64,000 bases of DNA from Marisa cornuarietis (GCA_004794655.1 SMMW01000003.1:18184501-18248500), one strand, 5' to 3'. Positions 47,366 to 60,550 are shown, numbered from the stretch's first letter. Notes: generated from the letters alone by a model not told the origin. Program-made: numbers and translations.

Positions 47366-50300
47366 AACACACGCACACAGGCACATAGCTCAAGAAGGTA
47401 AGGTAGTGTAACTCTTTCAAGTGTCAGCTAGGTTGAGATATAACTATAGTTAATGCCAGTTTCAAGCCAGTTTATTAGAGATTTCTTTAGCCTAACCCGT
47501 GTACCCTATCCTTAATGTAGATCCATAGGAGTTATGTTTCGAAACTCTCCAGACCCTTTTCACCTATGCCAACAAAGGGTTTTATGATCTTGTCAGTGTG
47601 GTGGTGGCATATACCTGTCAAAGTGCCGCGACAGATGTCACTGGGCTGCCGCCGAAGGAAAGGAAAATACAGACCTGAAAAATAACATGAACGCCTGAAA
47701 AAAAAACAGAAAGAAGGAAAAATAAAAGGAAGGTTATAGAGTTCATGGGCGTAACTCTCTCTGGTTTTGGTACGAGTACAATGCTTCATCCCATGCATGT
47801 TGAAGCCACTATTATCAGTTGGTAGTAAACAGCTGACCATAAAAGAATTGTTTAGTGTCATCTTCAACCAGACTGACTTTCGTACTCAAAATGATCGACT
47901 AGCATGAATCGATTGGTGCTGATCACCGGGTGTTGATATGATAACTGCCGTGCAGGTCAGACAACAGGGAGGTACTTATACATTTCTTCTCCTCCTCCTC
48001 TTTGTTTATTTAACGTAATGATGTGAATTTCATCAGTGCTCATATAAATCATTACTGACCGACCGACCTTCCATTCCATGTTATCCCTCTACTTCAGTTG
48101 TGAGGTATGCAGCCAGATGTGACTAAAGCATCGCGCACTGATGCGACGTATAGTGAACACTTCAGTCACATGTGAACTATACAGTGAACACCTCAGTCAC
48201 AAACAATAGACTGTATTGTCTCTTAGTCTAAGAAGTGGGTTTATTTGGAGAAAATCTGCTTCATGGGGCGAAGATCGACACGTACAGGTGCACGGCCGTA
48301 GACGATTTGTGGTTTTACAAGCGGTTGGCTTGCGTAGGGATTCAGCGGGTGAAGTTAACCACATAAACTCACGATTCAATAACAGGTGGGATGCCCCCCC
48401 CCTAACAGTTCTGACCAAGAGATCGTCTGGTACAAAAATGGACGCATTTCAGAAGGATTTAGGTTGCTCCCCTAACACGTCTGCGCCCTTGCAAGATGAA
48501 AAGATCCCACTGCATTGTGGGTACTGCCGTAAGAAAGACGTTCATCGACGAAGTCACCGGACAGGCCGCTGGTTTGCTGGGCGGATCTTGCCTCGTTGGT
48601 GAGGGCCTGTCCCGAGAACGGGTACTGGGCACTATGATGGCATATTTTTCGTATCCTCTCTCTTCAGAGTATCGAAAGGGTGCGGAGTTATTTTGGCGAC
48701 CGATCCATCATGTTATGTAGACTGCCGTGTGCCATCATGTCTTGGCAATGGGCTTGGCGGCTCCCATCTCCCCTCCAAATGGTCGCTGATGATCTCTTAA
48801 AAGTCCATAAGAGCGAGTGACTGTCTTTTAAATTGCCTTGCTAAACGTACTCAAACCTTCGTCCTTACTTGTACGGACCTTCAAAGCCGGTGTCTCCACG
48901 ATCGTTCAGTGTTCACCAGGATTTGAGCGAATCTTGAGGAATTTTCGCCGTTCCGCGCACTTCTCCGTGTCACTTGCCCCCCCCCCCTCCCTGTGTACCT
49001 GAACGGCGCAAGTCCTTCCACGTCCTGTCTCCCGTGCGATGCACCAGCGTTAATGGACAAGAGATGTTGCTCGGCTGGCGAACTTCCAAGAACATCCCTC
49101 CTTTGAAAGTCCAACTTCCACCTTGCAAGTCAAGTCGTGCATAATCAAGTTTTTACCATGTCGTCCTAAAATGTTTTGGCCGGTCCTTTCTCCTAACTTC
49201 TCTGACACCTGACTGCCGGGGTCACGCGTTAACTTCAGGTTAATCAGGAGCATTTCTTTCACTGCCGCACGGCTAGCCAAGCGTACAGGTAAGCACACGG
49301 TGCACACCTCAGTCATAAAGGTGAGAGGGCCGTGGCCACGTCGTCAGCCGAGCTTTATTATGGGTCGCTGTGCACTCGCCTGGCTCCGCCCGAGCTTGGC
49401 GTCATCCACGTGAACCTCTCATAATCGCTGGTCCAGAGCTCGGCCTTTTGTTTTATCGGCACATTATTGCCACTGGAATTATGGCAATTGACGGTCCGTG
49501 CACATAATTACTTCCCTCTGTCTCCACACAAAGGGTTGCAGTTGATGCAGTTCTTTCAGTGCGTGGGATTCGCTTGCGAACAGAAAGAAAGAAAGAAAGA
49601 AAGAATTGTAAAGGTTGACAGAAAAAAAGAAGGGATTAGACTCTACTGACCTTCTGATGTCCACTCTTTCAAAGACCTACGTGGTCACCAGAAATGTCTA
49701 ACATCTGTCAGCCTCCTTTAAGTGCCTCGACTGATGGAAAGATGACAATGTTGTACCTAACATGACCTTTGACAGATGATTATAATTGTTAAATATTTAT
49801 CATTTTACAGTAACTTCCATTTGTTCAGATTGCTTTCTGAAATGAATGTCAGTCAGCGCTGCTATGCCACTAAGACGACCAAAGTGCAGACAGTGACAGG
49901 AGGCAGACGGGTGCCAGGATTGGGGTTGATGTAGGCGTCATCGTAGGCGGGTAAACGATACCTGGCTAATACTCACCCGTTCTACTCGTCTCCGTCACAG
50001 GTAACCCGTTCAGGGTCTTGCTGCCTGCACAGTTGACAAGTCAGGTGCTGTGTCAAGTTACCGACAATTACTTAGCAGTCAGGTGAGGCATAACTCCATG
50101 ACGCTGGTAGCTGGGTGCAGTCTACCCGTAACTGATACCTGCACACCTAATGCGAAACCAGGTGAAGCTTGCGGGCGACAGCAGTTAGCTGCCTTTCTAT
50201 GATGGCACTAATGATAATGAGTCTTTGTTTCTTCTACTTCTTGTACGTAAATAAGCTCATAAATCCGGCGGTGCTAAAAAAAAAAAAAAAAACACGCAAC

Positions 50301-51059
50301 CCTTATCAGTTTTGCGAGATCTGTTTTATATTTGTATTTTATTTGTAAGATCGCTTAAAGATACAAAAATGGTGAAGGGACCTTAGGCCCTCTGCCATGT
50401 GCGAGAATGCAAACAGGTCACAGAAGTGCGGAGGTCGGCGCGTGCTCAGTTCATTCCCTGCTCTTCTATTAAAAATTCCGAGATTTCACTACAATTGTTA
50501 CCAGTCCCTGCCCTTCCACCGAATGGGCGAGATTTCAATACAAGTCTTGTCGCCTGGAATTTTTTAATCTGTACTGTCGGGGAAGTCGCTCATCTGTGAT
50601 GAAGGACGAACCCTTAATCTGTGACGTCGACGGGAAGAAGCTGTGAGTGAGAATAAGGGGAAGCCCCTGATATGTATTTACAGATTTAAGGAGTGGGTGA
50701 GCCCTCTACCTCCACATTTTGTGCTAGGGTGACATATGAACCCCCAGCTGGTTTTGCTGCTCACAATGACTACGTTTCTTGGAGCACCTGACCGACATTG
50801 AAACACGTAGCTGATACTGTAGCGTCTGGCCATTTATCATCTATATTAGCATTTGCTACAGTCAGCTATCTCGTGGCATCTGATATTGTCGAAGGTAGCC
50901 GATACTGTAGCATCTGACCAACAGTGAAACGACAGGCAGATGAAACAACTGACCGATATTGTAGATGCTGTCCTGTACATGAACGCGGCTGCTGATAGGG
51001 AGTGACCGATATTTTGTGAGCGACCTACCACTGTTGACAGGCAGCCAACATTTTTAACC
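47361..51059. other. Intergenic stretch, no gene recognised
   Basis: Minor features are a C run at 48393-48401, a C run near 48980, (GAAA)n at 49582-49603 and poly-A at 50276-50291. The open frames at 48216-48720 and the - strand frames 49316-48881 show no recognisable domain and are not called. Confidence 0.5.
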
Positions 51060-52425
51060 CCCAAAAAGTCCATCTCGAGCAAAGATATCACTGACTGAAC
51101 CATCAGGGTTTGGCTTCGATGGAAGGACCAGAGGTGTTGACACAGTCATACGCACCAAGGAAACTGTCATTTTTCCCTTATAATCAACCTTTGGTGACAA
51201 AGAAACTTGAATCAATACTGAATAATAAGGAACCTTTATTCTATACCAATACTGCACAGAATCAATTACCTAGCGAACAGGGAGGTGCGGGATGCCATTA
51301 GGGAAACAAAGAAAACATACAAAGTTGAGCTGCAGTTCAGGGGACCTCAGAGCTGCATGGCTTGGTATCAATACTATGTCTCTATTAATCACATGGCAAA
51401 TACTCTTTTTAAAAAAACCTGTGGAACTTGTGGGTGTTTACGGTAGTGATCTTCTCAACGTGCTTAATTTTTGTTATGCCTGCTTTGAGAAACTTGACTT
51501 CTCTCACAATGAACAGGGGTTGGTCATTGCCCAGTCCTCTGTCAATGATCTGCTGAGGCGGGTAAATATCAATAAGGCTGCAACCTCACATATAAGCAGA
51601 GAGAGTAGTTTCAGACTTCCATCTACACCACCAAAAACTCTCTATATCCTGGACTTTAACAAACAGGCGGCAAGGAGTATCCGTTAATGGTCTTCTCTCA
51701 GACATTGCTGTCACCTGTACAGATCCTCCTAAAGGCTGCTGCTGGTCCCCACTACAGTTCATACTCTATACTAACAATTCCAGAAGCATTACTTATAAAA
51801 TTTTCTTACAAAATTTGCTGATGTTGTCACTGTTGTATGATAAGGAACATGTTCATAGTAATGCTCTTCCTCACGTGCACTGGTGTTACGAACGCTTCCT
51901 TGACTTGAATCCCTCAAAGACAAAAGAAATTATCTTTGACTTTACGACAAACAAACCTGATGTAGTCATCAGTATTAACCATGGTGATACCATCGAGATA
52001 GTCAGCTTATACTATCTTCGACAACCTGCTTAAATGGGACGGAGCCAGCGACGCCTGTACTTCCTATGGAAACTTTGGTTTTTCTCTGTCAGCTTTGTCA
52101 TCCTCACTCGGTTCTATCAGTCTCTCATCACTTTTTCTTTTATCTCTTGAGTCTATGACCTCTCCGTAGGGAACAAGAACAGTCTTAGTTGTTAATAATT
52201 TATGTTCCAAGATTACCGGAAGCAGAGGGAGTTCAGAAGGTATCCCGTATCCTTACTATTCCTGATCTTGTGTTGGTATGTGAGTTCTCACTCGTGCAGT
52301 CTGGCCACAGGTACGCGATGTCTGTCTGTAGAATGAACCACCACCACAACTCAGTCATTCCACGGGTCATACACTTGATCAACTCTACTGCCTGTGATGT
52401 TGTGTTAGCCTGAGGTGACCTACGA
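51060..52425 (+). mobile_element. Decayed Rex1/Babar-like LINE, internally deleted
   Basis: Fragments of a single reverse-transcriptase ORF occur in order across frames. There is a VTKKLESILNNKEPLFYTNT endonuclease-RT linker (about 51195), GDLRAAWLGINTM (51335), FEKLDFSH (51490) and LLRRVNINKAA (51550). Then comes an abrupt jump to VSVNGLLSDIAVTCTDPPKG and CWSPLQFILYTN (about 51680-51770), where the palm GAPQGCVLSP block has decayed. Next are a broken FADD box, HVHWCYERFLDLNPSKTKE (51880), KWDGASDA, and finally SGHRYAMSVCRMNHHHNSV and VIHLINST near the C-terminus. This order and wording are those of Rex1/Babar-type LINEs. The jump after INKAA implies loss of much of the RT palm, and stops and frameshifts are frequent, so it is dead. 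Confidence 0.88.
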
Positions 52426-52748
52426 CAGTGTACCTACTGTTGTTGTTGTTGTTGTTGTTGCGAAACATGTCTATAGTGACATAGTAAGTAAGAACTACAT
52501 TCGCTGTAGTCAACTTGTATAAGCATTGTGTGCACTTGCTTGTAGACTGCCAGTGCAGGAGCACCTATACGTTCTGTCATTGCCCATGCGGACTAATAGT
52601 TTTATCTGTTGTACTGTGTGTCACCGTCCCGTCCTGTCTGCACGTCTGTTCATAAATACAAATCATGTTTGTGTCGAAGTGAGACTTTAAAATAAGAGGA
52701 ATAATTGACAGAGAAGTAAGGAAACGATGAAAGTGACAAAAAGTAATG

Positions 52749-52750
<2 letters not shown>

Positions 52751-52824
<74 letters not shown>
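52751..52824. repeat. (GT)n microsatellite, 37 repeats
   Basis: An uninterrupted GT run. The poly-Val/Cys and His/Thr frames over it are artefacts. Confidence 0.97.
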
Positions 52825-52826
<2 letters not shown>

Positions 52827-53196
52827 GGGACTATGAATTTTACAACACCAACCAGCTCTAACAAGACAAGTTTTATGGCCTTGGCTTTTGACAACAATAA
52901 ACTCTTCAAGCAAGCCTACTCGTTTCTCAAAGGAAAAGGATGGATGGCACACAGACAGGATGTCAGACAGGGAGACACGGACTGTCCGTCACACAATCTG
53001 CAATAGTCAGGGTAGTACAGGAGACAGACTGTCCGTCAGACAACCTGTAATACCGTGTTATAAAAGAAATCGCACAAATGTCTATAAAAGTTTCAGAATT
53101 ACAAAAAGAAAAAAAAACAAACTCTTGTCATTTCAAATGTCACATTTATTCAAAGTATCAGAAGGGTGTTGTAAGACTGCACAAACACTGCTATTA

Positions 53197-53199
<3 letters not shown>

Positions 53200-53250
<51 letters not shown>

Positions 53251-53269
53251 TGTGTGTGTGTGTGTGTGC
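53200..53269. repeat. (GT)n microsatellite, interrupted once by CGC
   Basis: About 35 GT repeats with one GCGC interruption, immediately left of the inverted-repeat element at 53308. Confidence 0.95.
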
Positions 53270-53307
53270 TCCTGTGTATGTGGTTGTGAAATAGATATAT
53301 TTGATAT

Positions 53308-53663
53308 GGTGACCGGACACTTAATCCCCAGACACTTAATCCCCAACACTTAATCCCCAGACATTAATCCCCAGACAGTTAATCCCCAGACACTTAATAC
53401 ACAAAAATGCCCCCAATGTTATAAATGTTGAAGTTAAGTATTATTTTAATTGTCAAACTTATTTTGATGTTTACATGAAAATAATTATTTGAATTTGAAT
53501 TAAATTTTTCATTCACTTCATAATTAATATTTTCATTCACTTCATAATTAAATTTTTCATTCACTTTATAATTTCTTGAGTTGAAATTTCATTTTGAGGA
53601 TTAAGTGTCTGGGGATTAAGTGTCTGGGGATTAAGTGTCTGGGGATTAAGTGTCTGGGATTCA
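53308..53663. mobile_element. 356-bp inverted-repeat element with tandem-repeat arms and 8-bp target-site repeat
   Basis: The left arm (about 53314-53399) is five to six copies of a 15-bp unit CAGACACTTAATCCC. The right arm (53602-53660) is four copies of its reverse complement GGGATTAAGTGTCTG. The AT-rich centre carries three copies of TTTCATTCACTTCATAATT. The element is flanked on both sides by the exact 8-mer TTTGATAT (53300-53307 and 53664-53671), as expected of a target-site duplication. There is no coding capacity. The superfamily is not decided; 8-bp duplications are made by hAT and some other families. Confidence 0.75.
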
Positions 53664-53672
53664 TTTGATATA

Positions 53673-54235
53673 CAATAAGACCTCTACACACGAGTGAACC
53701 AATATACGATTAAATCGAGATACGAGCCAAACATTCGTGAAAATGTTTTTCTTACTTACATTCGATATACGAACTCGAGACATTTATATGTCGCAGTGTA
53801 AAGACATAAAAAAAAGAATGTAGTCTTAGTGAAAATCTCCATGTTTCCAGTTAAAAACAGTGTACATAGTGTTGTCTCATCAGCTGATTCATTCAGCACC
53901 CGTCTGCTCTCCGGCTTCCTCCCTCCTCCCCCGCCATCTGCCTACCTCCGTTATCAACAGTCTTCGTCTCCTCCAAGGTAAGACTGATAAATATAACATT
54001 CTTTAATATTTTATTATCTATACTATTTATATTATTGTGCCATTAACATTTACTATACAGTACTGTATATTATACCGTATTTACATATACATTGTGTGTT
54101 GGAGTAGGGCTGGAATGCATTCATCCTATTTTTTATTTTATATGGGAAAAATAGTTTTAATAATTATTATCCAAGTTTTTTGACATGCGATCTCGGTTGT
54201 CGAACGGAATAAACTCGTATGCAGAGGTACTACTG
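53673..54235. mobile_element. 563-bp TA-flanked MITE, pogo/Tigger-like (Tc1/mariner superfamily)
   Basis: The left end CAATAAGACCTCTACACACGAG and the complement of the right end CAGTAGTACCTCTGCATACGAG are inverted repeats. They are followed on both sides by a related ...ACGAG/ATTCCG-type stretch. TA lies immediately outside both ends (53671-53672, 54236-54237), the target of Tc1/mariner elements. The interior is AT-rich without an ORF. Ends of the type CAGT..TACCTC..TACGA are known from pogo/Tigger elements, and the assignment rests on that resemblance. Confidence 0.78.
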
Positions 54236-54237
54236 TA

Positions 54238-55568
54238 CTCGATGATGTTTAGTACATAACTCTTACCATAAATACTTTTACAGCTTATGATTAATGTACT
54301 TTGTGAACCCTTTTACGCGGATTTTATAAATTTCTTGATACGCCTTGAAGGTAAAAGACACTAAATGTCAACTGTTAAAGAGAGACAGGGAGGCAGTCCA
54401 TCAGGCAGACAGGAAGAAAGACATGGGAGGCATTAAACAGAAAGAGCATGCGACTGATAGTGGGAGGGGGAGGGGGAGCAGGACAGGGAGCCGTCCGTGA
54501 CGATCGTGACAATCGACAGTCATGACAACTCTTCCTTCTCTCTTTTCGCGAGCACGTGCGTGCGTGCGTGCGAGAGAGAGAGAGAGAGAGAGAGAGGGTG
54601 AATAGAGTTCACACACACGAGTGCATAAAACCTAAAATGTCGATACACGTGGATTACAAAGCACGTAGGTTGTTTAGGCCACGAGCCACAACTGGCGAGA
54701 TGATGGCCTCGGGAGTGACAGCGGGTCCTATTTACAGCTCTACTGATGTTTAGGGCGCCTTTAGTAGTCATAGCTGTCACCACCTCACCTTCTCCTTCTA
54801 CACACCGAAGTGTATTCCTCAATGCCTGATGTGCGGCCATGGGCGTGTAAATGAGTGAGCCAATGCGTGTTTTTTTGCCTATGTGTATTGTTATGTATTT
54901 TTGTAAGTCTGCATGTCTTTGTGGATAAGTGGATATGTACATATGTGTGTATGTGTGTATGTGCACACGTGTATGTGTCTCTGTAAGGTAGATGGAGAGA
55001 GAGAGGGGCCTGAGGCAAAATGAAGTGGAGATCCATTTCTTAAAGCTGCAGGAAGATCAAAGTAGAGTTTTGGCCGGTGTGTGCTGTAAACATTTGTTAT
55101 CGCACCTGTAGTGCCGAGCTGTGATGACGTGTGACGTCAAAGCGGCAGACGACAGATGACGGGTGGAGCCGTTACTCCGCTGGTTTTCAGGTCTTTGTTT
55201 GAAGTAAAGCTTAGACTATAACAAGTCTCTAATTCCTTTTGAATGACTTAAGCACCCGTTACTTTCAGTCTTATACACAAGCTTCCGTGCACCTGTGCGG
55301 CTTTAGTCGTGGTTTTATCGACAAAGTTTTTAATAAGAAAAGCTGACGGATATTGGATATATCTTTCAGGAATATACTTCTTTCTCAGGTCACTGTGCCT
55401 TGGACAGAAGAACATAAAATGCAAATTCAGATTCTGTAACACCACAACAAAAGTTATGTGATGGAGAATTAACATTTTTACTGGGGTTAATAACAACACG
55501 GAAACAATGTGGCTTGAGACACGAAACCAACTAAAGCATTACGGACCCTTGTGTATTTAGATCATTAT
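54238..55568. other. Intergenic stretch, no gene recognised
   Basis: (GA)n at 54569-54596 with an adjoining (GTGC)n-like start, and a TATGTGTG-rich stretch near 54935-54970. No coding signal. Confidence 0.55.
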
Positions 55569-55697
55569 GTACATAAAGAGAATGTTCATTAAGAAAGGTA
55601 GATAAAGAGAATGTTCGTTAAGAAAGGTAGATAAAGAGAATGTTCGTTAAGAAAGGTAGATAAAGAGAATGTTCGTTAAGAAATGTACATAAAGAGA
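55569..55697. repeat. 29-bp tandem repeat, 4.4 copies
   Basis: The unit starts GTAGATAAAGAGAATGTTCG and continues TTAAGAAAG. The inner copies are identical. Confidence 0.95.
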
Positions 55698-58275
55698 CTA
55701 TTTGATAAAATAAAAAAAAGATCTTCAGCTAAGTCATTAACTGTTATTTTTCCAAGACAGCTTTATACAATTATTAATAAACTTTTGTTTAAACGCCACC
55801 AGAGATAGTACAACCATTATTATCATTGTACCTTAAGGGGATGATTGAACTAATAATTGGTCTAGGATGTCTCAATGTCAGTGTACCTTAATGGCACGCT
55901 TGAACTCATTTTTGTTCAAAAAGGATGTCTTCATGGTGCATCTTCGTCAAGCCAGGTTGATCCACTCCACCTCCTCTCAGGACTGCCTCCTTCACCTTTG
56001 ACCTTTCTCTCACAATAAACCGAGTCACGTCTTGGCCTGTGTGTCTACCTCAACCCTCAGAAGTCCAAAACAAAATATATTTTTATCATTAATATCAAGT
56101 GCCATTTTCATTCGAGGACACTCAAAAAAACCTTGGGTGGACTGTCCTGAAACGAAGACGACTGCACCTCTTTGGTGGGAGAAAGGGAAACGAGCAGGTA
56201 CTAGGAGCTGTCGGGACGTGACTAGAATCAAGAAAACTCGCACGTTCCTGTCAGGCTAACCAGCCGCGCGTGATGAGTCCTCGGGGGTCAGGTGAAAAAC
56301 AGTTGTTTAAATATATAAATGGCGGCTTGACTGCTACTCTCAAGGTCAAGTGATAAGCAGTTGCGTTTGAATGCAGGTGTTCCACTGAGTAAATGCACGT
56401 CACACGGAATCAAGTCCGGAAGGGACACACGTGTGAACGCTAGTGCACACTCACGCAAACACACACACACACACAGGTGACAGCTCCAGCCAACTGTCGT
56501 ACGGAGACACTGGGAGCAGGGTGTGGGGGGTGGGCAGTTATGAGGGTACGCGGTTATCAGTGTAGTAACGAAGTCTTGGTCTGTCTCGCTGTACATGTGC
56601 ACGTGCAGGGCGAGTGTATGCACACGTGCACACGTCACACATGATCACGTGTCCCCATGCCCTTCCACTGCTGTTATCAAATGTTTGTCTTCATTTGTCA
56701 CTAAGTGTTATCTACTTGCGTGCAGGCCATTCCATTGCACGTGTACGAACGAGAGAACTTCAGTTATTGCATCGGGCAGTAGAGGTCCCAATTAGTAAAT
56801 TATTTTTTGTCGCAGGTGGAGAGCAGGTGTACAAAATCTTGGCAAAGAATCGTCGCACACAACGTGTGAAGTCCCTGTTACCTGCTCACTAAACATTGAG
56901 TGAAGATAATCTGTCGTCAGGGGGCACTTCGCAAAATATTCTTTGGCCTTCCATCCATGTTTGTGAGCGCGCGCTCTGGTCAGAACAACTAGCACGAGCA
57001 GACAACCTGCAGCAGGACACGTCGTGGTGACACAGGATGAAACATCATGACACATCAGGATGCGATTATCAGGTCAGATCTAGGGGCTGTGGGAAACGGG
57101 TGGGGGGAGGGAGAAATCATGGGGTTTTTCGCAAATCATCAACGTTGCAGCAATCGACAAGCTTGACTCATTACCCCGGGTATTACCAAGGGCCAGAGTG
57201 CGGGTGTCCATCATTTCCTGCTCACTAAAAGTGATTTATCATTCATGGCCTGCTGGGCAGGTGCTGACACGAGTGTTTGAGCGGATCTTGTATTTTTTAC
57301 GACTGTCATTGAGACACGCGGCTCATGCTGTGGAGCCTGATTCTTCACCTGGCGACGAGGGAAGCAGCCGGCATTAGTTGATTGTTTCTGCTGACTCAAC
57401 TCCTATGCTGTTTTTCTGGCACCACTGGGTTCTGGCTTGATTCATCGGCTCAGGTCGATAGTTGACACAATTTCAAAAGTCGGCCAGGCCCCAGGTAGAC
57501 GTATACAGAGTACTTCATGATGCCCTGGCATACAGGTGTGTTTTTCAGGGAGTGGTAGTAGACCTTGGAGACTTTCGTTCGAAGAATCATTTCAAGATTT
57601 ATCGAAAGCGAAAAGGGAGTGACGGAAAGACCTGGGGATGGAGGGACAGTGTACGGCGACTGGATGAAAGAGAATCCCACGATGAGGTCACTCGTCCTTC
57701 ACGCTGAGTGTGATTCACTCAGTGGCCGACATAGTAGGTCGACACGGGTGACCTCACGCTTTAAAGAAAATGTTTTTCCAGAAAAACTGAAAAGAATATT
57801 AGTCACGTGACCTGAAAACACTTCTACTGAAGTCATTGAATATGCAATGTATTGCATCACACAAGATATCAACCTATGATGATATTATTACTGTCAATAA
57901 ATATTTTAGCAACTCGACTGTAAAATGTACTCATCATTCTCTGGCATACAAATCTCTATTCTCGATCAGGGAAGAGGTTATAAAAAATAAGGGAAAAGAA
58001 CTTGACAGGCTTTCAGATATAAAGGTCAAGCAAATATTATTCATTCGTTTTCTTTGAGAAACTGATTATATACTGTGTGCAAAATAAAATTATTTCAGAT
58101 TAAATAAGAGACATGTATGTATAAACATCTACATACATATGCACAGGTCGTTAAGCCGAGTAATGTTTTGACGATCAGTCCTTGAGACACTTGCAAACAG
58201 TTGCAGTGTGAAATACTAGCCCCAAAAAAAGTTTGTATATCGTTTGATAGGAAATATATTGTTTGATGTGGAGAT
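55698..58275. other. Intergenic stretch, no gene recognised
   Basis: A short (AC)n at 56459-56475. Open frames such as 56032-56259, 57462-57707 and 57836-58057 show no recognisable domains and are not called. Confidence 0.5.
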
Positions 58276-58378
58276 AAACTACAGGTGTTGCTACCAGCAA
58301 GAGACGCCTCACAAAATACAGGTGTTAGAACCAACAAGACACCTGACAAACTACAGGTGTTAAATCAACAAGAAACCC
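58276..58378. repeat. Degenerate ~36-bp tandem repeat, about 3 copies
   Basis: Segments ACTACAGGTGTT...CAACAAGA..CC recur three times with substitutions and small gaps. Confidence 0.7.
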
Positions 58379-58599
58379 CTTACGAAGACGGTCATCTCTC
58401 GACTACCGGCGCTGATGACCAGGGCCAAGTGCCCCATTGACAGGCCTGAGTACACATGACGTAGCACCCAGTCTGGGTCCACAGCACCTGACCAGTCCTG
58501 TATGATCCCAACAGCCACATAAGCACACCTGAGTACACCCGATCTCTGATATCCGGATTCAACGAACGGCAGGTCTGCACCTGAGTGTTGTCTAAGGGA

Positions 58600-58740
58600 T
58601 TAACTACAAGAAATGTCCAGTCGTCTGAATATTTTGAAAGGATTAGCTACAGGAAATCAGTAAAATATAGTCATCTGAATGTTTTGCAGAAGATTAACTA
58701 CAAGATATACCATACAGTAATGTACAGTCATCTGAGTTCC
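58600..58740. repeat. Degenerate ~60-bp tandem repeat, about 2.3 copies
   Basis: The motif GATTAACTACAAGA ... AGTCATCTGAATGTTTTG recurs three times with variation. Confidence 0.7.
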
Positions 58741-58794
58741 CACAAGCAAGCAGCTCTCCACCCTCCCACCAACCCCCACCTTACCCTACGTTAG

Positions 58795-58985
58795 TGACAA
58801 AATATACAGTGAATACGAGAGTATGTGATGACAGTGAACACAAAGATTGTGAAGACAGTGAACGCAGACGGAGTACAAAGGCTGCGAAGACAATGAAAAC
58901 GCAGACTGTGAAGACATGGAAACACATAATATTATTGTAGACTGTGAAGACATGAACACGGACTGTGAAGACTGTGAGGCGAACG
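58795..58985. repeat. Degenerate GTGAAGACA-based tandem region
   Basis: The motif ACTGTGAAGACATGAACAC and relatives recur seven or more times at irregular spacing. Confidence 0.65.
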
Positions 58986-59274
58986 ATCCCAGCATGCAGC
59001 GTGCTGCTCTTGTCCTTAATTGGAGCGTATCGACAGAAAAAAAATCTGAAGGCCCAGGTATAGTGCCTTAAGGTGTATTACAGGTAATGTAACTGTCATG
59101 TGTTCCGTCGCGAAGCCAGGCCTTTGCTCTCATTGCCCTGAATCCATGTCTATGTCATCGCCATTTTCGGTGTTGACTGCTGAGAGATTAACAGAAAAAA
59201 ATGAGACGAGAGGAAATAACGCTGGGCAGCTTTTGGTGCTACTTTCGCGATTTCATTGAGCCATGTCGTGCTAA

Positions 59275-59405
59275 GTAACCCTGAGTAAAATCCACCCGGC
59301 CCGTTGCCAAATTTGTGCTGAGGCCAGGTGGGTGTCCCAGTGATTTCGATCTAAAGTGGCTCTACTACCCGCTGAGCTAAGATGAACTGTGTTAATCGTG
59401 CGGAA
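59275..59405 (-). mobile_element. Possible tRNA-headed SINE fragment (- strand)
   Basis: On the - strand CTTAGCTCAGCGGGTAGTAG resembles a tRNA A-box region (TAGCTCAG.GGGTAGAG). About 25 bases further on, TAGATCGAAATC is a decayed B box, too close to the A box for an intact tRNA. The following CACCTGGCCTCAGCAC and CGGGCCGGGTGGATTTTACTC part resembles a SINE body. It is not an intact tRNA gene. Confidence 0.4.
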
Positions 59406-59574
59406 ACCAACTGCACGCATGTCGTGCTTACCTGAACCAAATAAATCCCTCGGTAAAATCACTAAATAACTTAGCCACAGGTGTGTCGTGGTGACCTGAA
59501 GCACACGGTGCCGTGTGTCTTACTGCCATCGTGATTCAAGGACATTCATGTTTGTCGTGCGCCAATGAAGCTCG

Positions 59575-59830
59575 GGTACCACCTGTAACCTGTCTACCAC
59601 TTGTAACTATAGTGTACCACATAAAACTAAGTCTACCCCTGTGATTAATTCACCATCTGTTTGCCATGTACCACCTGTATCTATAGTGCATCATCTATAG
59701 TTAGTTCACCACCTGTATCCCGTGTACCACCTGTATCCTGTGTACCACCTGTAGCTAGTTCACCACCTGTGCCCTGCGTGCCACCTGAATATACTATCGC
59801 AAGTAGCCCGTATACCATCTGTAACTATGA
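59575..59830. repeat. Degenerate ~20-bp tandem array (CACCACCTGTA core)
   Basis: About twelve imperfect copies of a unit like GTGTACCACCTGTATCCAGT. Each contains or is derived from CACCTGT. Confidence 0.85.
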
Positions 59831-60104
59831 ATTCATCCCCTGACAATACCCGATTACGGTTGGGTAGGGGGTGAGAGTCAGGTTGATAAGGTCTCCTCTC
59901 CGAGTACAAATGTACCCAGCGGCGCGTGCGCTGTGATAAAGAAAGATTGCTATGCTGAACCACAGGCCCCAGGTCGGGTATTTCGTCGTAATGTATAGCC
60001 TTGACCAAAACTGTTTGTTGTCAGCCCCTCCTGCCTGGAGCACAGACCTGCTTGCAAGACGTGAGGTAGCAGCATGGGCATAAACAACAAAGCTTTGTCG
60101 CCAA

Positions 60105-60185
60105 CAATATTCATCATGCACTTCGTCCCCTACAATCTTCATCACTTCGTCCCCTACAATATTCATCACTTCATTCCCGACATTT
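60105..60185. repeat. ~27-bp tandem repeat, 3 copies
   Basis: The unit CACTTCGTCCCCTACAATATT continues CATCAT. The copies differ by a few bases. Confidence 0.9.
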
Positions 60186-60550
60186 ATTCACCGCGTTCAG
60201 CAGCAGTAGCTATGAAAACAATAATCACAGTGGTAACAACAACAGGACAACACCACCAAGAATAGTAGTGTTGTTCAGCTGACACGATGTCAAGTACTAG
60301 TTCATGTCATGCGTAAGGCCCTTCAAACCTAATTATCTACCCATCAAAGCGTGTCAGCTTTCCCTCGTCTTGACGAGTTGTGTTTCAACAGCGGTATCTC
60401 CTTACCGCGACTTCCTGCCTCAACCACATCAAAACAAACCCGAGATACCCTTCGCCACGGTCCCTCCCCTCAACCGCAGGAAATTTACCCGCTCACCTTC
60501 CCCACCCCCTCGTTGCGCACCTCATTCAAGCGGAGACCATCGTCAACACC

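Noticed and set aside
48197..49316. Overlapping open frames on both strands suggesting a gene
   Set aside because: Frames conflict, none contains a recognisable motif, and no consistent exon set could be built.
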